Shown: positions 32,331 to 42,590 of the stretch, in pieces | Position numbering within the stretch: the first letter of the stretch is position 1 | Layout of the letters: each line of letters opens with the position of its first letter | NCBI GenBank assembly: GCA_947284805.1 | Contig: OX369253.1 | Location: 17,305,936-17,369,935, forward strand | DNA length: 64,000 nt | Reading direction: 5' to 3' | Source of the DNA: Coleophora flavipennella | Taxonomy: Eukaryota > Arthropoda > Insecta > Lepidoptera > Coleophoridae | Made by a program: the position numbers and the translations under genes | Notes under the pieces: model-generated | Database searches by the model: none | Told to the model about the DNA's origin: nothing | The model's input: the letters and a program-made list of their open reading frames with translations, nothing else

Positions 32331-33005
32331 CGCAGTTGAACAAGGGATATGATAACCGTAGCCACGTTTGTAGGATGTGGGAAGAGACTGTCCACTGCTG
32401 GGACATCTGTCCAACAGAGACTGATGATATCATTGCTGTAGCAACGTTTGTAGGATGTGGGAAGTGCTAAGTCCACTGCTGGGGTATCTGTCCAACAGAG
32501 ACTGATGGTATAACTGCTGTAGCAACGTTTGTAGGATGTGGGAAGTGCTAAGTCCACTGCTGGGGTATCTGTCCAACAGAGACTGATGGTATAACTGCTG
32601 TAGCAACGTTTGTAGGATGTGGGAAGTGCTAAGTCCACTGCTGGGGTATCTGTCCAACAGAGACTGATGGTATAACTGCTGTAGCAACGTTTGTAGGATG
32701 TGGGAAGAGACTGTCCATTGCTGGGGTATCTGTCCAACAGAGACTGATGGTATAACTGCTGTAGCAACGTTTGTAGGATGTGGGAAGAGACTGTCCACTG
32801 CTGGGGTATCTGTCCAACAGAGACTGATGGTATAACTGCTGTAGCAACGTTTGTAGGATGTGGGAAGAGACTGTCCACTGCTGGGACATTTGTCCAACAG
32901 AGACTGATGATATAACTGCTGTAGCCACATGCGCAGGAAGTGGGAAGTGCTGAGTCCACTGCTGGGGAGAGATGATATCTATTCTGCAGCGGCTGATATG
33001 ATGAA
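32331..33005 (-). repeat. 80/81-bp minisatellite, eight units
   Basis: Units are anchored by 'gtaggatgtgggaag' at 32370, 32450, 32531, 32612, 32693, 32773 and 32853, with a diverged one near 32933. Two subtypes alternate in blocks: 'gagactgtccactgctg' (80 bp) and 'tgctaagtccactgctg' (81 bp). The array ends in 'cggctgatatgatgaa', like an RTE LINE tail. The 239-codon minus ORF exists only because the unit lacks stops. Confidence 0.92.
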
Positions 33006-33017
33006 ATCATCGAGACC

Positions 33018-33240
33018 ACAAAGCTTTAGGGTTCCGTGAACACGAGGTCCACTCAGTTCACTAATCTCATTCCGGATAGTACGGCGCTATGCTATCGAAA
33101 GGAAGGCTTATTTTATCGAACTGCCTTCACTGCAAGTGCCACGCGGCATTATAAGTTTTAGGGTTCCGTGAACACGAGGTCCACTCAGTTCACTAATCTC
33201 ATTCGAGATAATACGGCGCTATGCTGTCGCAGGGGAAGGC
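33018..33240 (+). repeat. Direct repeat pair, 137-bp spacing
   Basis: 'tagggttccgtgaacacgag' followed by 'gtccactcagttcactaatc' occurs near 33028 and 33165, each followed by 'tacggcgctatgct'. Two-unit tandem duplication with divergence. Confidence 0.8.
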
Positions 33241-35190
33241 CTATGTCATACTTGAGATGGCTGTTTACCAAGCTCCATGCAATATGGGCTAGTTATGTAG
33301 TTTAGTGGTTCATAGATATGAACAACTCCTAATTTTACCAAATTTTAGCTAAATCTGTCCACACTTTTATGGGATAAATGTAATGGACTAACAAACAAAC
33401 TATAGGCGTTCGAGCTTCGTCTATTCTGATACTAAAGTAATTATAGATAGGTAGGTCCTATCTGTAGCTTATCGCAAGCATGCCTCGGCAGAATTTCACC
33501 CAAATCGGACCGAGCGTTTAGGAAAGTATTGGGCAAACAAACAAATGATTTGGGCGTTCGCGCCTTACTAATAGTGATTAAGTAAGACCGATTATGATGA
33601 AGGTAGCCGACCCATCCTGATGGTAACCGTAGCCAGGGTCAGTTAATATGCGCTAGATTTAGAAACTAAATCTATTCTACGGTTTTCGGATATTATGGGC
33701 AGTGTTCACGGTGTCCGGGTCCTGTCGGCTCCTATTGCGTCCTGAACTAGCGCCTCGACCAAACACTTGGCTTACACGCCTTCTCGCTTTGACCTAATTG
33801 TGATGCCGCGACTATGATTCGCGTGGGTCTCACAGTGGGTTGCGATTGTGTTGGTTCGTTGTTCTTCACGTTCAGCCAAACTATTAAACTGACATTACTT
33901 TCGCCCTTTATCAAGGGTTTACTACGTCTAAGGACAGTTCTTTAACACTATGTATTATTTTGGAGCCGGCGGCACGATGGATATCGTGTCCATTTCGCTT
34001 TAGTTATATAGACCGCAGGTCTTTATATCATTATATACAACTGTATGGCACAGTTCCAGGTCTAAGAACCATATTAGTAGATTAACTACTTATTTCACAT
34101 TCCGTAGTGCTCTTCTCACAGGATGAGCGACATTCAAGTCGGAATATCTACTTTATTTTAGTACCTAGTGCTAACATGTATTCGCGAACAATCGCTGTTC
34201 GAAGGTATTAATCCTACCTGTCGAATAGGGTTGGGCAAGCTATGGCTGTAAAGACTCAGCTATAGTTCACACTATACACGTATAATAAGGCGCCTCACAA
34301 GCGTTTTATATACACTAGATTTGGGATTCGGGTGGAACACGGCATAGTACACTTTACATTGTCGTGTAGCTTAATTAAATTACACTTGAAGCGTGGTGGA
34401 CTCCGATCATGTACCTTAGTGGCCTGCAGGAGACAGTAGCTAGCGGGGCTCACGTAGTAGTAATTATCTGTTTAGAGCTAAAATCGCTCGTTCAATTACT
34501 TTGAGTTAGATGTACATTGTTTTAATCACCAAAATAATGCAGTACTGACGTCAGTCAAGTATTACGTTATTCCGAGCACTGGGGGCTAGCTACCCTTCCC
34601 AATTTGGGGGGGCCCAAAATAGGGACCAATCACAGTAGGGAAACTAGGGTTCCGCGCGAAATACTTCAAAATTATAGGTTAGACTACATCGTTCGTCCAA
34701 ACACAACGTGATAGATTAATCTCTTAAAAATAACTTGTCATTCACCTTCAAAAATACTCTGAGTTACTGCGATCACAAATTAGGGTTCTCTAGTCGATCT
34801 GGCCAAACGTTTAATCGTATTTTAAAATGCAATAAAAATCAAGTATAGTTTACATACTTCTTATAGGTAGATAGCGGTAGGTTGTATGTTGTATGTACGT
34901 ATGCGTATTATAGGTAGGTTTAGTTAGTTATATTTATATATTTATATTTATATATATTTGTATGTATAGCCAGGTGGGGCGTTACATCCTGGTAATAAAA
35001 GTCGGCGGCGCGCGCGAGGGGGCGGGGCTTGATGGAGTTATTTCGATGACGTAATGGTACTTGACAAGTTAAACCTTGGATTTTGGTTTTAAACGGTTTA
35101 TTTACTGCTATAGAAGTGCCCCTCAGCTACCGAGTGGCCGGCGCATTAGTACTTCTTTTCTCTGACATACCTACCTAAATCACGACGACG
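33241..35190. other. Unassigned AT-rich DNA
   Basis: 33240-33590 has LINE-tail-like phrases ('ttcacccaaatcggaccgag', 'acaaacaaacaaatg'). 34880-34965 is T/A-rich with TATATT runs. 34995-35035 is a short GC-rich stretch (ggcggcgcgcgcgagggggc). No ORF above 60 codons. Confidence 0.45.
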
Positions 35191-35194
35191 ACGC

Positions 35195-35305
35195 TAGGTA
35201 CCTACTATGTTCCGACATTAAGTAGGTAACTGTTATTTATATTAAAAAACACAAAAATAATACCTGAAATCCTTAATTTATGACGATTAACATAGTAGGT
35301 ACCTA
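35195..35305. repeat. 17-bp perfect inverted repeat
   Basis: taggtacctactatgtt (35195-35211) and its exact inverse (35289-35305) enclose about 77 bp. Possibly a tiny MITE. Confidence 0.7.
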
Positions 35306-35699
35306 CCCACCATTGTTTTAAGTTTAAGGAATAAATGATGATAATTTGTAAAGGAATGAGAAAAGGGAATTAAAATAAAAACAAAAGATTTAAAATACTA
35401 TTAACTTAGGTACCTTTGTTCATCTCTCGGCAATGAAAAAAATGTCAAATTTTCATTTTTCTTTTGACTGTGACACCCATCCACTGCACAATAATTGCGT
35501 GGTTTCGGCATTTCGATAGTCAGAGCGGTGAATGTGACGTGCAAGCACTCATGCGGGCGTACGTCAACCTACTGTCCGTTGTATCGTCTCCGATACGCTA
35601 AGCGGTAGGCATATAACGAGTTGCCTTGAGCAAGTGACGGACGCCTGACGAAGGGCAAAAGCTAGTCTAAAATATATTATTTTTAAAGTACCCATTTTA
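35306..35699. other. Unassigned
   Basis: AT-rich with a moderately GC-rich stretch (35520-35650). No ORF or repeat recognised. Confidence 0.4.
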
Positions 35700-36400
35700 C
35701 ATGGTTTTTATTCATTTTAATTGGTTTCTCAATTCGACCGTATATGTTTTTTATGTGTGTTTGCGGATAACTTCGTCGTTTATGAACCGATTTTGATTAT
35801 TATTTTTTTGTTGGAAAGGAGATATCCCAAAAGTGGTACAATGATAAGGAAACCAGGATCTGATGATGACATCCCAAAGAAATCGAGGGAAACCTTAGTT
35901 TCCTGTTTGAAGTCGGTTTTTTTCGTTCTAAATTATGGCAGAACCGAATAAGTGAAAAACTTAAAAAAAATGTCAATACAAAGGCATACCTTAGTTTTTT
36001 TTTGCTTTTCAACCGTCTTCCAAAAAGGTGGAGGTTCTCAATTCGACTGTTTTTTTATGTTTGTTACGCGATATCGTTGCAGATTGTTAACCGATTTTCA
36101 TGATTGTTTTTTATTCGATAGAATATAAATTCAAAATTCAAATTCAGTTTATTATCAGACAATTACAGTCCATAATATGTTAGTTACAATGTCACTTAAA
36201 AACCTATGTTAGTAAAACATAAATAACAAATTATTAAGAAATCAGTCAAAACAAAGCCACCATTATTTTGCAGCCCGATTTGAATATGCTCCCTAATAAA
36301 TCTCATATAAATTGCATCAAAATCGGTGTAGAACTTTATTAGAAAATTAACAAAATCAAAAAATAATAATGCAAAATTATACTAAACAACTAATAATAAA
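35700..36400 (-). repeat. Two family E copies, one interrupted
   Basis: 35700-35925 ends in 'ttgaagtcggtttttttcg'. 35985-36400 starts 'ttttcaaccgtcttcc' and 'aggttctcaattcgactgt'. It is broken by about 160 bp of unrelated AT-rich sequence (36128-36290) and resumes with 'catcaaaatcggtgtagaac'. Confidence 0.65.
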
Positions 36401-36401
36401 A

Positions 36402-36475
36402 ATCGGCCAAGTGTGAGTCGTATTCGCGCTAAGGAGTCATAAAAACAACAGACAAGCAAAATAAAATAAAGGTTA
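36402..36475 (+). repeat. Family H 5' fragment
   Basis: 'aaaaatcggccaagtgtgag' is the usual opening of family H repeats. Confidence 0.6.
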
Positions 36476-36580
36476 ATATCCCATTTACGAATTTCAGGTA
36501 AAACGTAATAAATGCACTACCTTGATGACTACTTTTCCTTTTTTCTTCACTGATTATAACAATTAAAATATAAAAAAACA

Positions 36581-37805
36581 CTTCTAATGTATGCTATGCA
36601 TATACGGGGCGAGACCAGCGAGAAGCATGGCGAAGCTCTCGCTGTGTCACTCGACATCTCGAAGGCTTTTGATAGGGTTTGGTACGCTAGCCTTATTGGC
36701 AAGCTTCCTTCATATGGTCTTCATGTGGGATTGTGTAACTGGGTAGCTGATTTCCTGAGGGAACGGTCTATTCGAGTGGTTGTTGATGGCTGTTCCTCAG
36801 ACCTATTGGCGATTGATGCCGCGGTACCTAAGGGATCTGTTCACTATTTCTGCTTCACATAAAAGATCTGCTGAAACCAGGTATAATTGGTTATACGGAC
36901 GATAGCACGGTTGTAGAAAGATACCTGTCCAGTGCACGAGCTAACAGTGCTGATACGCTGTTTCTGAGAGAGGCCATGATTGAGCGCACAAACGTATCAC
37001 TTCAGGCAGTGTCTGAATGGGGTGATTCCAACCTCGTAGGGTTTAATGCCTCTAAAACACAGGCGTGTCTTTTTCCCGAAAAAGGAGTCCATTCACCTTG
37101 ACTCCAACTCTCCGGAATGAACCGATTCAGATATCTGACCACCTGGAACTCCTCGGCGTGGATTTAACACCCAATCTTAACTTCGGTCGTTACATTGAGT
37201 CCAAGGCAAAAGTTGCTGCAATGAAGCTGGGCATTCTCTCTAAGGTGAGACGGTACTTCACACCTGGACAGCTGCTTACCTTATATCAAGCACAGGTCCG
37301 TTCATGTATGGAGTACTGTGCACACTTATGGGATGGATCAGCCCGCTATCAGCTGGATACCATGGACGCCATCGACCGACCCACACGGAGACTCATTGGT
37401 GACGACGAGCTAGTCAATGACAGGCTCCAAAGCCTTGAGCATCGCCGCAAAAGTCACCTGTCTGTCGGTATTCTATCGAATTCATTTCGGAGAGTGCGCG
37501 CAAGAACTTTACGACCTCATTCCCCCGGCTCCATTCCACCGTCGGTCAACGAGACGCAAGGAGGGGTTGCACCCCTTTGTTGTTGATGTTCCACCTTTTC
37601 GCACGAATCGTTACGCTACTTCATTTATTATGCGTACAGCGCAGGAGTGGAACTCCTTGCCTGCGTCAGTGTTTCCCGATTCCTATAATTTGGGGATCTT
37701 CAAGGCAAGAGTGAATAGGCATTATTTGAGTCTCCATGTACCATTCTCGACTGCATCATCACTTACCATCAGGTGATTTGCAGTCAAACGCACTCAAACT
37801 TTTAT
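36581..37805 (+). pseudogene. LINE ORF2 fragment (Jockey/CR1-like) with 3' end
   Basis: Starts inside the RT domain: LDISKAFDRVWYASLIGKLP (about 36650), FLRERSIRVVVDG and VPKGSV (about 36826). A deletion follows. The catalytic box is YTDD instead of YADD (about 36893). The C-terminal part (37065-37776) has LGVDLTPNLNFGRYIESKAK, MEYCAHLWDGS, HPFVVDVPPFRTNRYATSF and RTAQEWNSLPASVFPDSYN, the typical end of these ORF2 proteins. Frameshifts near 36840, 37080 and 37490 inactivate it. The 3' end (37753-37805) reads 'catcacttaccatcaggtga' then 'cagtcaaacgcactcaaac' and an A-rich tail. Confidence 0.85.
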
Positions 37806-37864
37806 ATTAAAAAAAAAACTTTTAATAAAATTCTTACAAGTACTAAAATCATTCACCGTTAAAC

Positions 37865-38385
37865 TATGATCACTCAAAACTTTATGCGTACATATGCCTT
37901 GGTGTTAAGCTACTCAGCCGCCCAGTACGCCTGCCCAGTGTGGAAAAACTCCGCGCACGCCCATCAAGTCGATGTGGCTCTTAACGAAACATGCCGCATA
38001 ACAACGGGATGTCTCAAACCAACTCCGACTGAGAAACTCTAGGGTATCGCTCCCCTTCCTGTCCGTCGAGAAGCAGCAGCTCGCAAAAGCTTCATAACCA
38101 CGGAGCCTCTTCACAATAGCACAATAGAAGAATATCGCCACAAAGCATGGTCCTAAAAATCTAAGCACATTAAAGAATTCGTCAGGCCAAAAGAACATCT
38201 CCAACCAGGCGGGGAAAATGATTGGTCCACATAGAAAGCGCTTAATCGTATTCGCTCCGGCGTAGCCCGTACAAAGGACAACCTACGCAAATGGAACATC
38301 CTACCAGAAAACGTAGAGTACCTGCCTGAGTGGACCACAGTGTACCATCGCGGATCTCAAGCGGTTCAAGTGGCACGGCATTGGA
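37865..38385 (+). pseudogene. Second LINE C-terminal fragment
   Basis: On the plus strand: VLSYSAAQYACPVW, VDVALNETCRITTGCLKPTP, a stop (38039-38041), GIAPLPVRREAAAR, further stops, then LNRIRSGVARTKDNLRKWN. This is the C-terminus of a different non-LTR element from the one before it. Minus-strand ORFs at 37914 and 38153 are shadows. Confidence 0.75.
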
Positions 38386-38387
38386 TC

Positions 38388-38462
<75 letters not shown>
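38386..38462. repeat. (AT)n microsatellite
   Basis: About 75 bp of alternating A and T with one phase slip, directly after the LINE fragment. Confidence 0.95.
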
Positions 38463-38464
<2 letters not shown>

Positions 38465-38986
38465 ATGCTTTCACACGAAAAGAAGACTCAAAACTTAATG
38501 TGATATTTTTCGCACCATGACTAAGCTAACTATGCGTTATCATCCAAACTAAACGGCAATGTAATATTTCAGCTCAATCACAAACCGGCAAGTGGGTGAA
38601 ATTTAACTTGCCAATTTTGAAGCGGACTACTTAAATACTTACATACGATACGATTATAAGTATTATAAAATATTGTATTAAGACGTTATAAATTGTTCCT
38701 TTTATAACTTCAAATAAAAATAAACGACATAATAAATAATGACATAATATTGTACATTTATCCGGTGCGGCCAGAATACCTCCGATTTAAATGGTCGATT
38801 TCAGTCACCATGCTGCATGCGATCAAATGTCAGATACTAATGTCTTGACTTTAGGGCTTCTGAATAACATATTACCTGCGACCTAGACTAATCGCCATGT
38901 AGATGGATGATAGACGGTCCAATACCCATGTAAACGCTGTCCGTCGCTAAAAGGGGTACGGTATTTATTAAGAAGTATATGTGTAG
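38463..38986. other. AT-rich DNA with a family J fragment
   Basis: 38560-38625 matches the LINE-tail-like repeat at 25395-25500. Nothing else recognised. Confidence 0.5.
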
Positions 38987-39063
38987 TGAAACGCTAACTA
39001 TCGTTTCGAGCCGATCTCTTTTGTTGCGTTTCATAATTAAATTATTTTTGATGTCGTTGCTCT

Positions 39064-39362
39064 ATGGGATTTGAATTTGAAAATAGTTGTTATTTTTTGA
39101 CAAGAGAAAAAAATAAGGTTGACCGTGATCCCGTCTACACTTATGTGAATTTAATTTTTTTGGATAAATTGTTTTATAATGTTTTGTTGAGGCCCACTAT
39201 TTTATTCAGTGGTAAGTAATTTGTATAAGGAAACCGCTTTGCGTGTATTTTTGGTACTGCGGCATACTAGATTTATATATGTCCGTAGGGTTTCATCCAC
39301 CCCCCTGCGAGGTTGACGTCCCGACGCTATACCTGATTAATCCTGAGATGGAACTGTGCTGA
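39064..39362 (+). CDS. Small ORF in the left arm, two predicted exons
   Basis: Exon 1 (39064-39211) starts ATGGGATTTGAATTTG and encodes MGFEFENSCYFL, then DRDPVYTYVNL and RPTILFSG. Exon 2 (39289-39362) encodes FHPPPCEVDVPTLYL and ends ELC-stop. Splicing out 39212-39288 gives 73 codons without a stop; reading through gives a stop after two codons. The right arm encodes the same protein in one uninterrupted frame, which is the main reason to believe the splice. I do not recognise the protein. It has no obvious signal peptide, and a hydrophobic/aromatic centre and a HPPPCEVD motif are visible. Confidence 0.5.
39212..39288 (+). other. 77-bp predicted intron (GTAAGT...CGTAG)
   Basis: Starts GTAAGTAATTTG after the exon end cagtg and stops at tccgtag before ggtttc. 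A branch-point-like tactaga lies 25 bp before the 3' end. The same 77 bp occurs at 41338-41414 in the direct copy. The segment is absent, with precise edges, from the right arm, where the junction falls between 42284 and 42285. Length is not a multiple of three. Confidence 0.65.
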
Positions 39363-41112
39363 CCACCAGCCAGTCCTTTCACTGCCCGCACAGCTGCTTG
39401 CCAAGGGAAGTGAATACTTATTTTATCTTTTGTCCCGAGTGTCTCTCTAACTCTTTGACTTTTCTGCCATCCTAGAAGATTTCCTGCTTCCAGTTTCTAA
39501 CCATTAATTATTTATTTTAAATTTTAAAAGTGTTTTGTATCTGATACGTGTTATGTTAGAAAAATAGGGTAATTCAGACCAAAGTGAAATTTAATTATTT
39601 TAGAACTTAGTAACTTATTTAAGTACCAAAGGGACGGTAACGATCGTTGCCTACCGGCATTCTATAAAATAACCTTTTTATATACTAATAAAATTGTAAC
39701 TTTAAATTTATTTCCGGGAATTGTCCATAAATAAAGTAGGTCATTGTTTTAAATTTTCAACACGGTCAACCAATGTAATCACACCTTTTTTTATACTCAT
39801 ATTGTTTATTGTTCCTTCCTTTTAAAATAATCATAAAATACATATATTCTAATTTACCCCATAACATTTTTTTTTTCTTAAAAACTCCGTTTAGGCCCGA
39901 ACCTCTAAATCTTACGTATCATATGTGGCAAACTCCGTAAGGTTTTTTATCCCAGTTCCCATTATTTTTGTCACATATTTATGGCGCCCGAACTAAAGTT
40001 TTTATCCCCTTTTCTGCCTTTAATCTTTCCCTAACGAACCCGTTTTTTTTGTCGTTCGTGGGTGTATCCGTTTTCCGGATATTATGGTTCAAGTTTTAAT
40101 ACCTCAAGACCCTTACTTAATTTAATCGTGCAGTTTTCTTGGAAACGTGTGGTTTTTTTGTTTGTATGCACGGTATTTTTTTGCTTCTCTTGACACGGGT
40201 CGTTTTTTTCCCGGCTTATTGGCATTATACCTCTTTCGGATAATTGCTTACGTGTTGTTGAGTTGTTTTTGCCTGTGTATTCCCTTACGATTCCAAGAGA
40301 ATTTTTAATTTAAGTAGTCAATGGCCAGACTCTAGATTTCTTTCAATCGAAAGTCGGGACAGACTTACTTTTAGTTCACGATTATTTAACGTTGTTTTAA
40401 GGTAAAAATCTTTAAGGTTAACTGTTTGGATAATTTTACGCGTTGCTTTGCGAGGTACACCTTAAATTTTTGGCGTACCCTGTTCACTTTTATGTGACAA
40501 CGTTTCTGTATTCCGCAGTATTATTTAGATTTCTTGAGGTCTTATAACAATTTTCCATTTTTCAAACTTCTTTCATTAATCTTGCCCTTGTCTTACCTCA
40601 AATGGCCTATTTTTCGGTAGAGTTGTACCTTTAGACTCTTGCGTATCGCGTTTCTGACTTCCGGTGTTAATTTTATCCGTGAGTCGGATTTTCACGCATC
40701 CGCCTTTACCGTTTTTGTCCATATTTTCGCTGGGGTAACCGACAATGTTTTGCAAGTTTTTTTTCAGTTTTTGTCAACCCTATTGGTCTTTAATGTTTTA
40801 GTAGTTGTTTGATTTCTCCTGTTTTCTTAAGTGACTAGTTTTAGGTTCAAATACACAGCGATCCCTTAACACTAGTGTGTTGTTGGGGTTATTAAGTTGG
40901 TTCACTTTTAGATGGAGTTTTTGCCGTTTGTATGTGTAGCTTCGTGTATAAATGTCAATTTCTACCAGCTTCAAGTAAACGTTTGTAGTTAACTAGTTAC
41001 TTAGAGAGTTTTTATTTTTTTCTTCTTCAGGGCTGTCCAACGTCTATAGGGTTGTCCAAATTTCAAAATTTTTTGGACTTCTCGCCTTTTTTTTGTGAGT
41101 TTGTGGGTATTT

Positions 41113-41577
41113 TGAAACGCTAACTATCGTTTCGAGCCGATCTCTTTTGTTGCGTTTCATAATTAAATTCTTTTTGATGTCGTTGCTCTATGGGATTTGA
41201 ATTTGAAAATAGTTGTTATTTTTTGAGAAGAGAAAAACAAAAGATTGACCGTGATCCCGTCTACACTTATGTGAATTTAAATTTTTTGGATAAATTGTTT
41301 TATAATGTTTTGTTGAGGCCCACTATTTTATTCAGTGGTAAGTAATTTGTATAAGGAAACCGCTTTGCGTGTATTTTTGGTACTGCGGCGTACTAGATTT
41401 ATATATGTCCGTAGGGTTTCATCCACCCCCCTGCGAGGTTGACATCCCGACGCTATACCTGATTAAGGATTAATCCTGAGATGAAGCTGTGCTGACCTCT
41501 AAATCTTACGTATTATATGTGGCAAACTCCGTAAGGTATTTTATCCCAGTTCCCATTATTTTTGTCACATATTTATG
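41113..41577 (+). repeat. Direct, internally deleted copy of the arm
   Basis: Begins exactly at the terminal TGAAACGC and matches the left arm including the intron-like segment. It then jumps from the sequence at about 39362 to that at about 39898 (roughly 540 bp missing) and runs into the palindrome centre. Its ORF copy stops early (after TLYLIKD). Confidence 0.85.
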
Positions 41578-42204
41578 CGCCATAAATATGTGACAAAAAT
41601 AATGGAAACTGGGGATAAAAACCCTTACGGAGTTTGCCACAGTCATATAATACGTAAGATTTAGAGGTTCGGGCCTAAACGGAGTTTTAAGAAAAAAAAA
41701 TGTTATGGGGTAAATTAGAATATATGTATTTTATGATTATTTTAAAAGGAAGGAACAATAAACAATATGAGTATAAAAAAAGGTGTGATTACATTGGTTG
41801 ACCGTGTTGAAAATTTAAAACAATGACCTACTTTATTTATGGGCAATTCCCGGAAATAAATTTTAAGTTACAATTTTATTAGTATATAAAAAGGTTATTT
41901 TATAGAATGCCGGTAGGCAACGATCGTTACCGTCCCTTTGGTACTTAAATAAGTAACTAAGTTCTAAAATAATTAAATTTCACTTTGGTCTGAATTACCC
42001 TATTTTTCTAACATAACACGTATCAGATACAAAACACTTTTAAAATTTAAAATAAATAATTAATGGTTAGAAACTGGAAGCAGGAAATCTTCTAGGAAGG
42101 CAGAAAAGTCAAAGAGTTAGAGAGACACTCGGGACAAAAGATAAAATAAATATTCACTTCCCTTGGCAAGCAGCTGGGCGGGCAGTGAAAGGACTGGCTG
42201 GTGG

Positions 42205-42432
42205 TCAGCACAGCTCCATCTCAGGATTAATCCTTATCAGGTATACCGTCGGGACGTCAACCTCGCAGGGGGGTGGATGAAACCCACTGAATAAAATAGT
42301 GGGCCTCAACAAAACTTTATAAAACAATTTATCCAAAAAATTTAAATTCACATAAGTGTAGACGGGATCACGGTCAACCTTTTGTTTTACTCTTCTCAAA
42401 AAATTACAACTATTTTCAAATTCAAATCCCAT
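42205..42432 (-). CDS. Small ORF in the right arm, intron-less version
   Basis: 75 codons on the minus strand, MGFEFENSCNFL to ELC-stop. It is collinear with the spliced left-arm ORF: ten or so substitutions, and two extra codons near the end (RI in LIRINPEM). The join ILFSG-FHPPP shows no trace of the 77-bp segment. An open frame kept in diverged copies suggests it was translated at some time, though 75 codons could survive by chance. Confidence 0.5.
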   Translation of the reverse strand: MGFEFENSCNFLRRVKQKVDRDPVYTYVNLNFLDKLFYKVLLRPTILFSGFHPPPCEVDVPTVYLIRINPEMELC

Positions 42433-42590
42433 AGAGCAACGACATCAAAAATAATTTAATTATGAAACGCAACAAAAGAGATCGGCTCGAAACGATAGTT
42501 AGCGTTTCAGTAGGTAATAAAATAAATTTAGAAATATTTATTTAGAAGAGTATAAACTGTTTGATCAAAAAACATCGCTCATCTTAAACC

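Larger units (their letters stand above)
38987..42509. mobile_element. Fold-back element with about 1-kb inverted arms
   Basis: Ends are TGAAACGCTAACTATCG and its inverse, flanked by GTAG at 38983-38986 and 42510-42513. The left arm runs 38987-39991 and the right arm about 41577-42509 in inverse orientation, with few mismatches. Each terminus has an inner mini-palindrome (gaaacg...cgtttc). The loop (39992-41112) is T-rich and has no ORF. A third, internally deleted copy of the arm (41113-41577) lies in direct orientation next to the right arm, so the two form a nearly spacerless palindrome centred at about 41578. The arms carry a small gene, below. The superfamily is unknown to me. Confidence 0.85.

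Noticed and set aside
32300..33019. 239-codon repetitive protein
   Set aside because: Arises only because the 80/81-bp minisatellite unit lacks stops; frames shift between units and all are equally open.
36587..36862. Functional small reverse transcriptase
   Set aside because: It covers only a fraction of the domain, with a deletion and a changed catalytic box downstream.
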